This document shows positions 43,463 to 54,875 of a stretch of 64,000 nucleotides of DNA, in pieces. A model generated the notes under the pieces. That model had not been told where the DNA came from. It made no database searches and was given only the letters and a program-made list of their open reading frames with translations. Position 1 is the first letter of the stretch. Every line of letters starts with the position of its first letter. Both the position numbers and the translations under genes were made by a program. The DNA is from Mesostigma viride. Lineage: Eukaryota > Streptophyta > Mesostigmatophyceae > Mesostigmatales > Mesostigmataceae. The stretch is taken from the NCBI GenBank assembly GCA_009746045.1, contig RPFO01000213.1, forward strand, positions 6,851,609 through 6,915,608, given 5' to 3'.

Positions 43463-43608
43463 CTGGTGGACATTGATGTTAACGCGGTACACCAGGGCTG
43501 CAGCTACTAGCTCTCGATTGCCGCCCCATGAGCCATCCTTGCGCATCCGTGACAAATAATCTAGAAAGGAGACCTCTTCCTTTTCGAAGCGAAGAATGGC
43601 GCGTGTGC
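43463..43608 (-). CDS. OTU-family cysteine protease gene, downstream exon
   Basis: Acceptor gccacgtttctgcag, donor CAG|GTGCGT. Encodes T-R-A-I-L-R-F-E-K-E-E-V-S-F-L-D-Y-L, then S-R-M-R-K-D-G-S-W-G-G-N-R-E-L and an A-L-V-Y-R-V-N-I-N-V-H-Q end. This is the OTU segment (Y-L-x-x-M-x-x-D-G-x-W-G-G-x-x-E-L) that follows the catalytic Cys. OTU enzymes cleave ubiquitin chains. Start phase (two bases of a split codon) does not match the phase-0 end of the 45563 exon, so a small exon is probably missing between them. The His-containing end of the domain was not found. Confidence 0.75.
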
Positions 43609-43677
43609 CTGCAGAAACGTGGCAATATATGTATGGTACAGCACCCCATAGTCCAGCAGTTATGTTTAACACGTCGT

Positions 43678-45393
43678 TTGTAACCACACCTATTTTTAGG
43701 ACTGAGTTCAACTCAGTCCTAATTTTAGGACTGAGTTTTAGGGTTTTGTAGAAAATTCACCCAAGTCAGAATGTTTGGCAAAAAAATTCTCTCAAAATTT
43801 ATTCAAATACTACGTGAAAAGATCTTTCTGGGACATATTTTTGCGATTTTTTTGGATTTGATTTGGACGGTCAAATGTACGGTCAAAGTACAGGTGGTAA
43901 GGGTACTTTTTCACGTGAAACGCGAGTTCCGGAAATGCTCGACCTAGCCATGGCGGCTTGCGCCCATGCACGCAGTTTACGTTTTGGGACGATATAGCTG
44001 GCCAAACTCAGGAAATAGATTTTATATATCCTAGAGATGATACAAGTTAATTTTCAGCTCGCGGGGATGCGATTTACTAGGTGTCGGCACCGTTCTTGCT
44101 GGAAAAAGCTGCGATCAGGCAGGTCGACGGAATTGATTACTACAACTGCTTTCCGGCGCAATTCGAAGGGTTTATAGGTTTCTTTCTACTTTTTATCATG
44201 CATGGTCATAGAATTGACTTAGTGGCAGTATAGATTTGATGATTTCGACCACTCTGTCACGTCATGGTGTGTGTGCCGCAAAGTGCCACTTTTGCATGCA
44301 CCGCCTGGGCCAAGGTAACGCCAGCCATGCCAGGTAAAGCCGGAATATCGTTGTCTCATCGTTTCTTGATGTTCGTACATGAGTTTAAGCTTGCGAGGTG
44401 TTGCCAGTTTCGAGTCTTGATGCTCTTTCTTGACCGTTGCCTGCCCCTCTCCAAAACCCCCTTTTTAGATGATGTTGCCAGGCATTTGCCTTGCATGCCC
44501 TGGTGTAGTTGTGCAGGGTTTTAGGCGCTTAATGGGTTTAAACACCTTCATAGATGTTAGTTATTCTTTTGCTACGTTCATACTGCATAATTGTGTGGCC
44601 ATGGGCTTCGTCAAGAGTGCTTTCGAGCTTATATGGGTGAGTGAAAGATCTTGGTGGTAAACCACTGTCATCATGTGCCAGCAAGTATGTTGGCCATGCC
44701 ATGGCAAGGAAAAACAGTTTTATCCATGTCCATTCTTGTTAGAGACACTTGAAATATGCTTAACCTGCCCAGTACATTGGTGGTTAACACACAAAAAAAA
44801 ACCTTTCGTGGGTAGGTATCCAAACCCATTCCCTACGTGCTTGCATAGGCTCTCGCACATTAGAAGGTATAATATGACTGTGAATATGATGATGCAAGCA
44901 TGTTGTCCTATTATGCTGGAAGGGAAATGAGCTGATTGGCATGGTTGGTGGCCACGGTGGTGTGTAGTACGACCGCACTCCCATGCTAGCATTTTGCTAC
45001 CAAGGCCCAGTCCTATTTATAGGACTGGCAGTGTTTTGCATGTTTCAGGCAGTGCCAGTGGCCGAATTGAGTCCAGTTTTTTGCCACAGTTCAAGAACTC
45101 TATTATCTACATGCCTATGATTTTTAATAGTGAATATGGATTTTATTGGATTTTACACACTCGTGTTTCCACAGAAAATTCCAAAATCGCGAGTAAGGGT
45201 TGAGACTCATGTATAATTTTACATGATTTGGTCAACATATGATTTTTTAAGCATATGCCCAAGCATTAGCATGATATTGAGTGCTATGATGCATATCAAA
45301 CATATGGGGTACCCCCCCCCCCCCTTACCGCCACATGATCTCAAAGATGGTATACTCAGTCCTATTTTTAGGACTGAGTCATTACAAACGACG
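43678..45393. mobile_element. ~1.7-kb inverted-repeat element within the OTU gene
   Basis: ACGTCGTTTGTAA occurs at about 43678 and inverted at 45381-45393, each next to a CTATTTTTAGGACTGAGT palindrome (43690-43735, 45358-45377). A further CAGTCCTATTTATAGGACTG palindrome is at 45009. The interior has no recognisable gene, so non-autonomous. No clean target duplication was identified. Confidence 0.5.
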
Positions 45394-45562
45394 TGGGCAT
45401 ACTAGGAATGAGTTGACGGCAGTGCAGGTGGCAAACGTGTATAATGACGTGTGTACGTGGGCGCACAAAACATGCTGTGATCGACAGGCCAACGGAAAGG
45501 ACATGTGAAATGCAGGCAAGCAAACATGGTACTAAACAACGACATAGGCATCTCCACAATAC

Positions 45563-45712
45563 CTGCATATAGTCCACGACTTCCTGTCGGCATGGGTGTG
45601 TCCGCATGATGTTTCCCGTGCGCTGATGAGTTATAGCCCCAAACAGACAGTTGCCATCGGACGTGGAGTGGCGCAGATCTTCATGGCACTTGGAGGGTAA
45701 ATTGTTGAAGGC
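45563..45712 (-). CDS. OTU-family cysteine protease gene, catalytic Asp-Gly-Asn-Cys exon
   Basis: 50 codons between the acceptor gtactcaccacag and the donor CAG|GTATTG, phase 0. Encodes A-F-N-N-L-P-S-K-C-H ... S-T-S-D-G-N-C-L-F-G-A-I-T-H-Q and then R-Q-E-V-V-D-Y-M-Q. D-G-N-C-L-F is the catalytic cysteine box of the OTU fold and the V-V-D-Y-M helix follows as expected. The catalytic Cys is intact. Upstream exons are not certain; an open stretch with a GTGAGC donor near 45741 is a candidate. Confidence 0.8.
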
Positions 45713-46068
45713 CTGTGGTGAGTACAAGTAACCCCATGCTCACCGGCAGTAACGTGTAACCACAAGTACTCGAAAGATAATTGGGTAGTGCGCGGCATAA
45801 ACTTCATGTCGCCACGTTCGGGCACTAGGCATGGATATCCCTGCCTATTCGATATATATTCATTGAGAATGATAGATTACGGAGGTGAGATAGGCATGCA
45901 ACATAAGGAAAAACCCGATAACTGGGAGAATAACCCTGAAGAAATTAATAGTAATCTGACACAGACATCCAAGGATCACGCCAGCGGCACAAGGTACAAC
46001 TAACTATACATCACAAAACTACACGCAGCAACAGCGCTGCCGGCCCACCATGCAGGCCTGGAAGGGAT

Positions 46069-48507
46069 CTAGACCGCATGGGTCGCGACAAAGTCGGCCC
46101 GGGTGCGGCGGAATAACACATCAGCCACGGTGCGAGTGAGGGCGAGTGACAGACGCTGCCGCCAATACGAGGACCACGTGCGGGCCGACCACGGGGCGGT
46201 CTGACCCTCGAGGTCGAGGCGGTCTTCACGGCGCTGGCAGCACTCGTGGAAAAACTCCGCTGTCTTTGGGCCCATGGCCCCGAACTCCTCAAGGACAAAG
46301 GGGATGACCCGGTGGGGCCCCACATAATTTGCCGTAGGAGGCAAACTTGTCGCGCTCAGCCACAGCGGCAGCAGCGCCGGCATCCACAGCCGCCCGGAGG
46401 ATGTGGCGACCGGAAAGCGGCCGAGCCACGGAGACATCGATGAGCAGGTGGCAACCCTGCCCGTCGTAGTCAAGCACGGTAATGTCGGGGCGATGGTTGG
46501 GTGAGTAGAGGGCGGCCCCATCCGCGTCCTCGCACTTGATGGTGGAGTGGGGAAAGACCGACCGAACCATGGCACACACCACCCGGAGGAGAGCGGTATG
46601 GAGATAGAGGAACCAGTTCTGGTTGAATCTGCTGGCCACCCATGCACGCGATGTAGTGCGTCCCAGTAGTATCCAGAGCAAGCCCGCAGCTGCCGCAGGA
46701 CGCACCCGCCGTGATGAGAGGTTGCGGGGCAAAGAGCTGGTGGCGGAGAGCGATGGCGTAAAGGGCCGGAACCAGTGTGAACAAAGGGCTCATGGGGAGG
46801 GCGCGCAGGAATGCGGACCCCACGCTCCCCTCAAGGGAAACGGAGTGAAGCCAAGCCTTCCCCTGATCGTTCAAGCTCGCATGCAGACCCATCCAGTCGG
46901 CACAGTGTAGTATACCCGCGTAGGTCTTTTGTTGTTTTTCATGAACGCAGGCAGGGAAGACACTAGGACTGACAACAGTGGACACGCCGGGCGTGCCCCG
47001 GGGCATGCAGGCGACGGTGGACGGCCTGAGCGGGGCGGACGAGGTCGCAAGCCTGCTGGATCCCGAGGTAAGAATCCTGCACAGCCTGCACAAAGGGGAA
47101 GGGGGATGGGGTGACCAAGTCGGGAATGGCGCTGACGGCGCTGGGGACCAACCGGCGGATCTCCGCCCAGGCCTGAGCAACAGAGCCAAGGAAGGCGGCG
47201 GGGGCGAGGCGGGCGGCGCGGGTGAGCCCACACCCGCCCATGCGGCAGGGGAGGGTGGCCAAGCGCATGGAGTGAGCTGGCAGGCTAGGGCCGGGGAGGA
47301 GCACCTGCAAGGCGGCCTGAATGCGCTCGTCATGGCCTTCCGCGGCAAGCCGCACCAAGTGGGGGGGAGCGCCACGGAGCCAGTGAACCACCCGCGGGTG
47401 GGCGCAAAACCACAGGAGGAGCCCTTTGGTCTGGGGGTCCTTGAGGCGCGCCCAAGTCTCGAGGACATGGGTGCGCTGTTCCACGGTGGCCCGGAGCTCC
47501 TCTTCGACGTAGTCAGGGTCACCCACAGGGACGCCCAGGCACGAGAAACCACGCGCCCGCGCCAATGCCCCCGGGATAGCCGCGGGGAAGCCAGAGCAGT
47601 CCCCCTGGGGCGAAAAGACTGCACACTTGGGGAGGGTGAGCCGAAGGTTGATGGCCGCCATGGCCACTTCAAGGGCAGCCAGGGCGGCAACCACAGCGTC
47701 GGCCGGGCCAAGGGCATGGATATCGTCCATATAGGCGAGGAGCACGACATCCGGGTGCGCAGCGTGGACACCTTGGAGAGCCTTGTGCAGCGGGGCAGAC
47801 AGGTAAAAGGGGCCGAGGGGGTCACCTTGCTGGGTTCCCGTGCGGGAAGCGATGTCGGCGAACGTCCCATCCTCCATGAGGAAGGAGAGTTGAGTGGGTT
47901 CGCCGTAGCAGGCTGCTGTCCACGCAAGAAGGTCAGGGAACGCCTCGCCGACGGCCTCAAAGATGCTAGCCTTGGTGACAGCATTGAACGCATTGTGGCA
48001 ATCCACCTTCAGCGCCACATGGGTCGGATGCGTCTCGAGGTAGGCCTGAACTGTGTGCACGATGATGTCGCTGCCCCCTTTGGTGGCGACGCCAAGCTGG
48101 GCCGCGACGGACTCCTCAGTATCACTCCGGTTGGGGCAGAAGTAGGCGCGAAACTCGGGGGCCTTTTGGCGACAAATGACCTTACTCACCAGCTTGCGTA
48201 GGACCTCGCCGCAAGCAATGGGACGAACGCGGCCAGCAGGCGGGGGGACGTCGTCTTTCAGGAGGGCAATGAGGCGTGCCCCAGCCAGCCAAGGGCGCGC
48301 CGCGGGGGCCAGGGACCCCGCGGCCAAGTCGGCGGCAGCCTCAAAGAGTGCGGTCGCCCCGCCATGGCCCGCCATCACGGAGAGGTGCTCGTAGCGCCAG
48401 CCTGAGGGGCCGGTGGAGGAGGCGTTTGGCAGATCCTTCAGCACAGCCGTGAAGATGTCCAGGTCCAGGACAATAGGCGGGGGCGGGGGGGTGGGCGGGG
48501 CGGGCAC
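46069..48507 (-). pseudogene. RT - CCHC - REL-endonuclease polyprotein of a NeSL/R2-group LINE
   Basis: RT motifs: G-P-S-G-W-R-Y-E-H-L, V-R-P-I-A-C-G-E-V-L-R-K, motif A L-K-V-D-C-H-N-A-F-N-A-V, motif B Q-Q-G-D-P-L-G-P, motif C Y-M-D-D. After frameshifts come a zinc knuckle C-G-S-C-G-L-A-L-D-T-T-G-T-H-Y-I-A-C and a restriction-like endonuclease core R-P-D-I-T-V-L-D-Y-D-G-Q then L-L-I-D-V-S-V-A-R-P. The tail W-S-A-R-T-W-S-S-Y-W-R-Q-R-L-S is shared with 30828-31000. RT-CCHC-PD-(D/E)XK is the order of early-branching site-selective LINEs. At least two frameshifts (near 46960 and 46700); not active. Confidence 0.85.
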
Positions 48508-48519
48508 CGCAAAGGCTGA

Positions 48520-48580
48520 TACATCGCGCTCCCGGCGGGGCTCGAACCTGCGACCTCGTGATGACTACGCATCACGATGT
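48520..48580 (-). tRNA. tRNA-like 3' half (B box) at the LINE 5' edge
   Basis: On -, GGTCGCAGGTTCGAGCCCCG continues CCGGGAGCG. GGTTCGAGCCC fits the polymerase III B box. A T-arm, an AGGTC variable loop and a 5-bp CGTGA/TCACG stem can be drawn, but the loop has 10 bases rather than 7, and no D-arm or matching 5' acceptor strand is present. So a pseudo-tRNA or tRNA-derived fragment. Confidence 0.35.
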
Positions 48581-48617
48581 GATGGACTGTAACATGGACT
48601 GCCTATTCGATATATAT

Positions 48618-49191
48618 GAGCGACGTCGTCGGATTACCCACTCGCCAAGTCAAGGTCTTCCCTAAAAGCGAGCGGGCACGCTATAGAAGACTTACTTTCG
48701 ACCGCGAATCATCAACACGCCCAGCTGCTCGCTAAATCTAGTTGCTAAATCGCACCTACTAGTGCCGATGCAGGCCGAACCGACCTTTTCCCACAAATAA
48801 TAGGCTGCAGCTTTCACGGGGTTAAAACTATCGCGATATTTCAAATAAATGACACTCCGATCACTGTCAGCATTGTTTTGCAAGCACTCAATATGCCCCA
48901 GAATCGATGTCTAGTGCAGCACCGCCATTCATTTTCTGCAGTATCCATAACTATCACCGGCCAGGCTGTCTTTGCCCCACGCACGCAGTGAAATGTTCCG
49001 CCTCTAATTCGACTCCGCGACACCGGAACGGTCAGCGCGCCGCGGAATTGCGCGGGAAACGGCTCTGTTTACCGTCAACGCTGTATTACTGAACACCGGT
49101 ACAACGCCTTGTTCAGCCTGAACCGCCGGCTGAGCGAAGCCATTTCGTTCAGCAAAGTTCAGAAATCTTGGTACGGACTCATTTTGTAATA
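48618..49191. other. No gene seen
   Basis: Non-coding sequence between the REL-LINE target duplication and the MITE at 49192. Confidence 0.35.
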
Positions 49192-49746
49192 CCGTAGTGG
49201 CTGAAATCACATTGCGAATAAATAATTTTTCGAGGGTTTTTCTGCATGGTTTTGACACTTTGCGGGGAAAGTTCAGCCCGGGTTAGGTAAACTTCGAGCC
49301 CGGGAGCTTGTTTATATTAGGGCACCTAGTTCAGTGTCTGACTTGGATTCTAACCTATCAAGTACATTAATTACCCACCAAGCGCAGTTCCTATCTGACA
49401 ATTAAGTGAGTACCAGTATGACATAAGGCCCTAATCAGTGCTAATAGGGCCCCTAATCAGTGCTACTTGAACGGGTTCTCAATCTGGCGCAACGCGGCGC
49501 TCCACTTCATCTAGCTGCGCCGCGGCCTGCAGCCAGAAACAGGTGTAGCGCCTCCCGGTTTTCATACTTTACGGGGTAAATTGAAGTATTATTTTAGCAC
49601 TTTTCGGGGGGTCATTCGAAAAGATTTCGGGGAAATGGGTATATTTTATTAGCCAATTACGGACCAAGGAGGTGAGAGGGGAAATGAGTATCAGCGAATC
49701 CTAATGAAGGTGGGCACACACACGTGTGGCGGTGACAGGTGAAAGG

Positions 49747-52409
49747 CTAATAGGGCGCGTTATTAGAGTAATTAGACCAGGGAAGCCATTGGACCTGAGT
49801 AATGTCGCCATGAGGCATACTGGTGAATACCTGATTACGGCCCAGTAGATCATGAAAAAGCTGGAGCGGGCTGGGCTTGTCGTTATTGGGCCCTGGGTCC
49901 CACACCCTGTGTTGTTCCTGAGCTAACAGCCAGTAGCGGCGCATTATAGCCGCATTCCATAGGTATATAAAGCGCCGGACTACGCCGCCGCGGGTATACT
50001 CCTCGCGGACCTTAAAGACTGTCTCGTTGCGTATGGTCCAGATCGCGTATAGCATAGTAATGCGTAGCCATATCCATTCTGCTTGGGAAACTGAAAGCTC
50101 GGTCCCTGGTGTGCCAGCAATACCGAAAATGATGGTACGCACGCTAATTGGGAGAGTGGGTGGCGATGCCGTCCATGCGGCCCAGATGTTAATGAGCCAC
50201 GTCCAAACCCCAGGGAGATTACAGTAAAGGAACCTGTGCTCAATGGTTTCACTAGGGTGCGTGCACAGGCATGATGCATCATGACCAAAACGCTCGTGGA
50301 GCGTAGAGCAGACCCCTATCGCCCTATGCATCAAAAGATGTTGTACATCAGTGGCCCTGCGGTCCACGAGAGGGTGGTCTACCGCCAGGGTAATCATCTT
50401 AACCCAAGTGTAGCCCGGCCAATGTATTCCCCAGCGGGCTCGGCCCGGATGGGGCTGATGGTACGTATGCAACAAGATATCATAACCCCAATCTGCGGTG
50501 TACTCAAAGATACATTTGCTGGTTCTGATGTCCCCCTTGGTTAAGACCCATCCAAATTCAACCGGGTCCAGATGTAGTAGATCGAGCCGTGTGTTGCCCA
50601 CGTGTAGCCATGTAATGCTCTCAACCGGGGATAATGGGTCCGGCTGGATCATGCAAGATCTTGGCACAGACCATGGGACTACGCGTATGCGGTGACACTG
50701 GGAAGATGGCGTGTACGCATATAAGGTGGATAGTTGATACAGACACCCATTGTGGCCAGAAATAGCTTCCAGCAGTTGTAGTTGGAGCCCCTCATGTGGC
50801 AGAACCGTCACGACTAAACCCTTGCACGCAGGCGTGACTCCGTCGGCGTAGAAGCTAACCCAGTCGCCGGTTATAATTGGCTTGCGTGGGGCAGTCATCA
50901 ATGCATGCCACGCAGCTGGTATCGCACTTATAAGGGTTTGCCACGCTTGCAGGGAGGGCATGTGGGAGACCCAAGTGCTGACCTCGTCGTAGCTGAGCCG
51001 TCGATACGTAGCGCCGTGCCCCAGGTAGAGGTCCAGCACCCTGACAATCGGCGGTGACGCGCGCAGAAAGCCATCATACGGGTTGTGTCCGTGGAGAGCG
51101 CCGAGGGGCTTGTTAGTAGCGTCTGTGATTAAGTCATTAAAAAAGAGTGGCTGCCGTGCCACCTCCTCTCGAGTAGTAGGAAAGACTAGGCGACCCGGCT
51201 TGAGCTTATTGTAACCTGTCCATATGCGCTGCCAGTACCATGGGAGTCCTTTGTACGAAATAAGGGTGCTGCCCAGTATGCCCGCCCCCAGTTGCCACGA
51301 CTGGTGCCACTAGCATGGGTGGAAAGAGAGGCTAGCGTTTCACGTGCAAGCATGCAGCCAGGGTGTGTGTTAACTCCCATAAAAACGGATATCACTTGTT
51401 TAGCATACAGCGACCACAGACGCCATTGTATGTTGTGGAGCCCGAGGCCCCCGTGCACCCATGACATGAAGGACATCTCTCTGTTGATCCATCCGTGTAC
51501 CGTGTGAGAGATTAAGCCTTTCTGTTTCCAGACAAAATTGCTGCCAAGGCGTTGGATGAGCTGTGTGGTGGCATCATTGGGTGGGTGTGCTTGGCAATAA
51601 TACAAGACCTTAGAGAACAACAGTTGGTTGACGATCAGGGTTCGCCCTCGTAGGCTCATGCGGTGGACGGCCACCCAGCGCCCTGCGGTAAGGAGAACGC
51701 CTGCAAGCTTGCCCACGTGGTTGGTTTCATCATACATGAAAGAACGTTGTTCAGCCAAGCGTCCCTCGGGTGTGCAGCCGATGGGACAATTGTGCAAAAG
51801 GTGGTGATCCCCCGGCTTGACCCAGGTCACAGCCAGGTTGGGGAGGGCGTAGCGTAGGGTGTTGGTTTTGCCGATATGCAGTCCCGTGGACTTGAGCACA
51901 TTGCAGCGTTGTTGTGTGGCAACAGAATAGGTAGTGATATTATCCATGACAGCATGCACTTCAGGCAGAGAGATACAAACATTTGTTGTGTCATCCACAT
52001 AAGCAGTTTGGAATATACCTTTGCCGTTACCTGTCGGGAAGCCCCGAATGCGAGGATCGTTCTGGTGTAGCCAGTAGAGTCCTGCGTGGGCCAGGAGAAA
52101 TAGAATAGGGGACATGCAATCTCCTTGTGGTAGCGATCGTGAGCTAGCGCCGGTCGCTGACTTGTGTCCATCTATTAGTAAATACCAAGCCAGGGATTTG
52201 ATCATACCCATAATGACGGTCATGAGTTGTGGGCCGAATCCTAGTGCGGTTAGAATGTGTTCTAGGTATTCCCAGCACATACGGTCAAAGGCTTTTTCAA
52301 AATCCCAGAACAATATGAAACCCTCTATATCGTCGCGCCAGGCTTTTTCCACAATGTCCATGATGAGGGTAATGCTGTCGTTGATGTGGAGATTGGCCCT
52401 AAAGCCCAC
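49747..52409 (-). pseudogene. L1-like LINE: RT motifs A-E, C-terminal zinc finger domain
   Basis: Continues the RT after the CACTA insert: V-G-F-R-A-N-L-H-I-N-D, motif A F-W-D-F-E-K-A-F-D-R, motif B S-L-P-Q-G-D-C-M-S-P, motif C Y-V-D-D (near 51980), G-L-H-I-G-K-T-N-T-L. Then S-L-R-G-R-T-L-I-V-N-Q-L, a thumb/connection, and a zf-RVT-type end (L-C-T-H-P-S-E-T-I-E-H-R-F-L-Y-C). A frameshift near 51270 separates N-W-G-R-A-Y-W from the downstream frame that reads W-Y-W-Q-R-I-W. Ends with the stop at 49747. Confidence 0.88.
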
Positions 52410-52429
52410 TTCACTAGGAAGGGGGGTGT

Positions 52430-52930
52430 GACATTTTGTGATATTTTGTGACATATCACGTGACATTTTGTGATGTGGATGTGACAAAATGTGACACTTT
52501 GTGATTTTTTGTGACAAAACTGTGATATTCTGTGACATTTCGTGACAAATCATGTGATAAAACCAGCATATTCTGTGATTATCTTTGTGACAAAAACAAG
52601 GAAATTATCACAAAATATCAATATCACGACTTGACAAAACGCACTGACAAAATCCGTGACATTATCACTGATATATCACGAAAAAAAGGGTGACAAATCC
52701 GTGACATTATCACTGATATATCACGAAAAAAAGGGTGACAAATCCGTGACATTATCACTGATATATCAGGAAAAAAGGGTGACAAAATCCGTGACATTGT
52801 CACTGATATATCAGGAAAAAAGGGTGACAAAATCCGTGACATTGTCACTGATAAATCTAGGGAGAAAACAGTGACATAAAACCACGGGCGATCATGACAT
52901 ATCACACAGATATATCGTGACATGTCACAC
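52430..52930. repeat. Left subterminal repeats of the CACTA element
   Basis: TGTGACATTTTGTGAT-type motifs in both orientations, then about five tandem ~46-bp units with GTGACATTATCACTGATATA and CAGGAAAAAAGGGTGACAAA. Confidence 0.9.
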
Positions 52931-53519
52931 AGATATATCAGAACACATTCCAAAGCAAAACGGATGAAAAGCACGCCTCGCGATTTCTTTATTACAAATA
53001 TAAAGATAAATGTAACAGATCTTCATTCTTCATTCTTGATTCTTCATTCTTCAACAGTGATTATCGATCAGTGACAATTTGCAAACGCCGGCTTGGCGCT
53101 TGTCGTTGCGTGACAGAAATCTCGGAATGTTCCTGGAATGCATTAAAAAACGCACATGCGCAAGAAACATGAACGGATGGTTGGTGTCAATTGTCTCATC
53201 TGCCACCGCACCCTAGTAACCAATTCATGAACAAGAAAGCGCTCGGTATAGATCAAGAAAACAAAAACAAACATGCGCAGCCGTAGTGCCTAGATGACGA
53301 TGTCAAGTGGACGACGACGAGGAGGCCGGCACCTTGTCTCCCTGTGAGCAGAAAAAAAAGGCAAGTTTAAACACTCAAGATGTGTCATAGCCTTTCACAG
53401 CCTCGATCAATAGAAATGTTGCACATCAAAATCAACGTGTTGCCTAGAACATCCTTGAATGGGTTTCAAGAACAGCAAGGCGGCCTCCCCGCCCGCAAAC
53501 TCATAATCCCAGTGTTTAC
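52931..53519. other. CACTA interior, no gene seen
   Basis: Non-coding. TTCTTCATTCTT repeats near 53020-53050; a clean GAGGGGGTTG-type palindrome (AACCCCCTCATGAGGGGGTT) lies at 53520. Confidence 0.35.
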
Positions 53520-54560
53520 AACCCCCTCATGAGGGGGTTGTAAAATTGCAATCACTCATTAAAAAATAATAATAAAAATCCCAGTTTCACACACTGCCCA
53601 CTCATAAATAATCCCAGGTTCTGACAGCCCCCGCTCAGCCCACTCATGAACAACCCAGTTTAGACCCCCCCACTCATACACTATCCCAGTTTCCCACAGC
53701 CCCCACTCAGCCCACTCTGACATAAACCACCCCAGTTTAGACCCCCCTCTCATAAATAACCCCAGTTTCCCACAGTCACCACTCAGCCACCCATAAACCA
53801 CCCAGTTTCCAACCCGCCCCCCCTCATAAATAATCCCAATGGTTTTCAACCCCCTCAATCAGTAATCAAAAACAAAAAAATCCCACTTTTCACACACTGC
53901 CTACTCATAAATAATCCCAGTTTATGACAGCCCCTGCTCAGCCCACTCATAAACAATCCAGTTAAATACAACCCCCCACCCACACATTATCCCAGTTTCC
54001 CACAGCCCCACTCAGCCCACTCTGACATAAACCACACCAGTTTAGACCCCCCCTCTCATAAATAACCCCAGGTTCCTACAGCCCCCCACTCAGCCCACTC
54101 ATAAACCACCCATGCAGTTTACAACCTCCCCCTCATATTAACCCCAGTTCTCCACAGCCCCCGGGGGCTATGAAAAACGAGTGCGCCACTCAGCCACCTC
54201 AAATGCCACCGAGTTTACAGTCCCCCCCCCCCCCCATAAATAATCCCAAGTGTTTACAACCTCCTCAACCAGTTGTTAAAAAAAAAAAAAAAACAGTTTC
54301 ACACACTGCCCACTCATAAATAATCCCAGTTTCCGACAGCCCCCGCCCAGCCCACATAAATAACGCGGCTGACAACCCCCCAACAGCCCCCGCTCAGCCC
54401 ACTAAAAAACAACCCAGTTTACAGCCCCTCCACTCATAAATAACCCCAATTTCCCACAGCCCCCACTCTGCCCACTCATGAACTACCCCTGTTTGCAACC
54501 CCCCAAATCACACCACTCATAACCATGTCCAGGTTTACAACCCCACCCACTCCTGAGACT
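53520..54560. repeat. Degenerate minisatellite (CTCATAAATAATCCCAGTTT...)n
   Basis: About 1 kb of units made of CACTCATAAATAATCCCAGT, TTCCCACAGCCCC and ACTCAGCCCACTC in varied order. It occupies the intron that follows the 54564 exon on -. Confidence 0.85.
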
Positions 54561-54563
54561 TAC

Positions 54564-54875
54564 TTCAGGGGTTGCATGGGAGACATCGGCCGCCTTTCTG
54601 GCTGCAATCATTGCCTCCTTCTTGGCAAGGAGCGCGGCCAGCGCCGCCTCTACCGAGGCCATGTCTTCATCTGCTCTTTGCGCAGGCAACATGGATGATG
54701 GCACCGATGCTGTGGCGGTTGTTGAAGGGAGTGCTGTCGGGGGCAGGATTGTCGGCGCTGCCGGCGGTGGTGGTGCTGCTGCAGGCAGCTTTGCGAGCTT
54801 CGTGCACGGCTGCACTCTTGGATCGGCAGCGCTGCGTTTCTCTCGGCGTGAACCGGCCTTCACTACGCTTCCCAT
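54564..54875 (-). CDS. First exon of an unknown CACTA-borne gene
   Basis: ATG at 54875, 104 codons to a perfect donor (GAA|GTAAGT), phase 0. Reads MGSVVKAGSRREKRSAADPR, then Pro/Ala/Thr-rich linker sequence, then a helical segment S-V-E-A-A-L-A-A-L-L-A-K-K-E-A-M-I-A-A-R-K likely to form a coiled coil. Later exons were not recognised through the minisatellite. It could be the transposon's DNA-binding accessory protein or captured host sequence. Confidence 0.5.

Larger units (their letters stand above)
45860..48598 (-). mobile_element. LINE with C-terminal restriction-like endonuclease, 19-bp target duplication
   Basis: CTGCCTATTCGATATATAT occurs at 45841-45859 and 48599-48617, a 19-bp direct repeat bounding the element. 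The 2.74-kb insert is transcribed on - and is 5'-truncated within or before the RT. It lies upstream of the OTU exons. A tRNA-like 3' half sits at its 5' edge (48520-48580). Confidence 0.8.

Noticed and set aside
44264..44524. Small + strand frames in the 43.7-45.4 kb element
   Set aside because: Low-complexity Cys/Phe/Leu composition and no splice context; likely chance.
46978..48201. 407-codon + strand frame
   Set aside because: It is the antisense shadow of the REL-LINE RT, which carries all the conserved motifs on the other strand.
48520..48580. Functional tRNA gene
   Set aside because: The anticodon loop has ten bases and there is no D-arm or paired 5' acceptor strand; reported only as tRNA-like.
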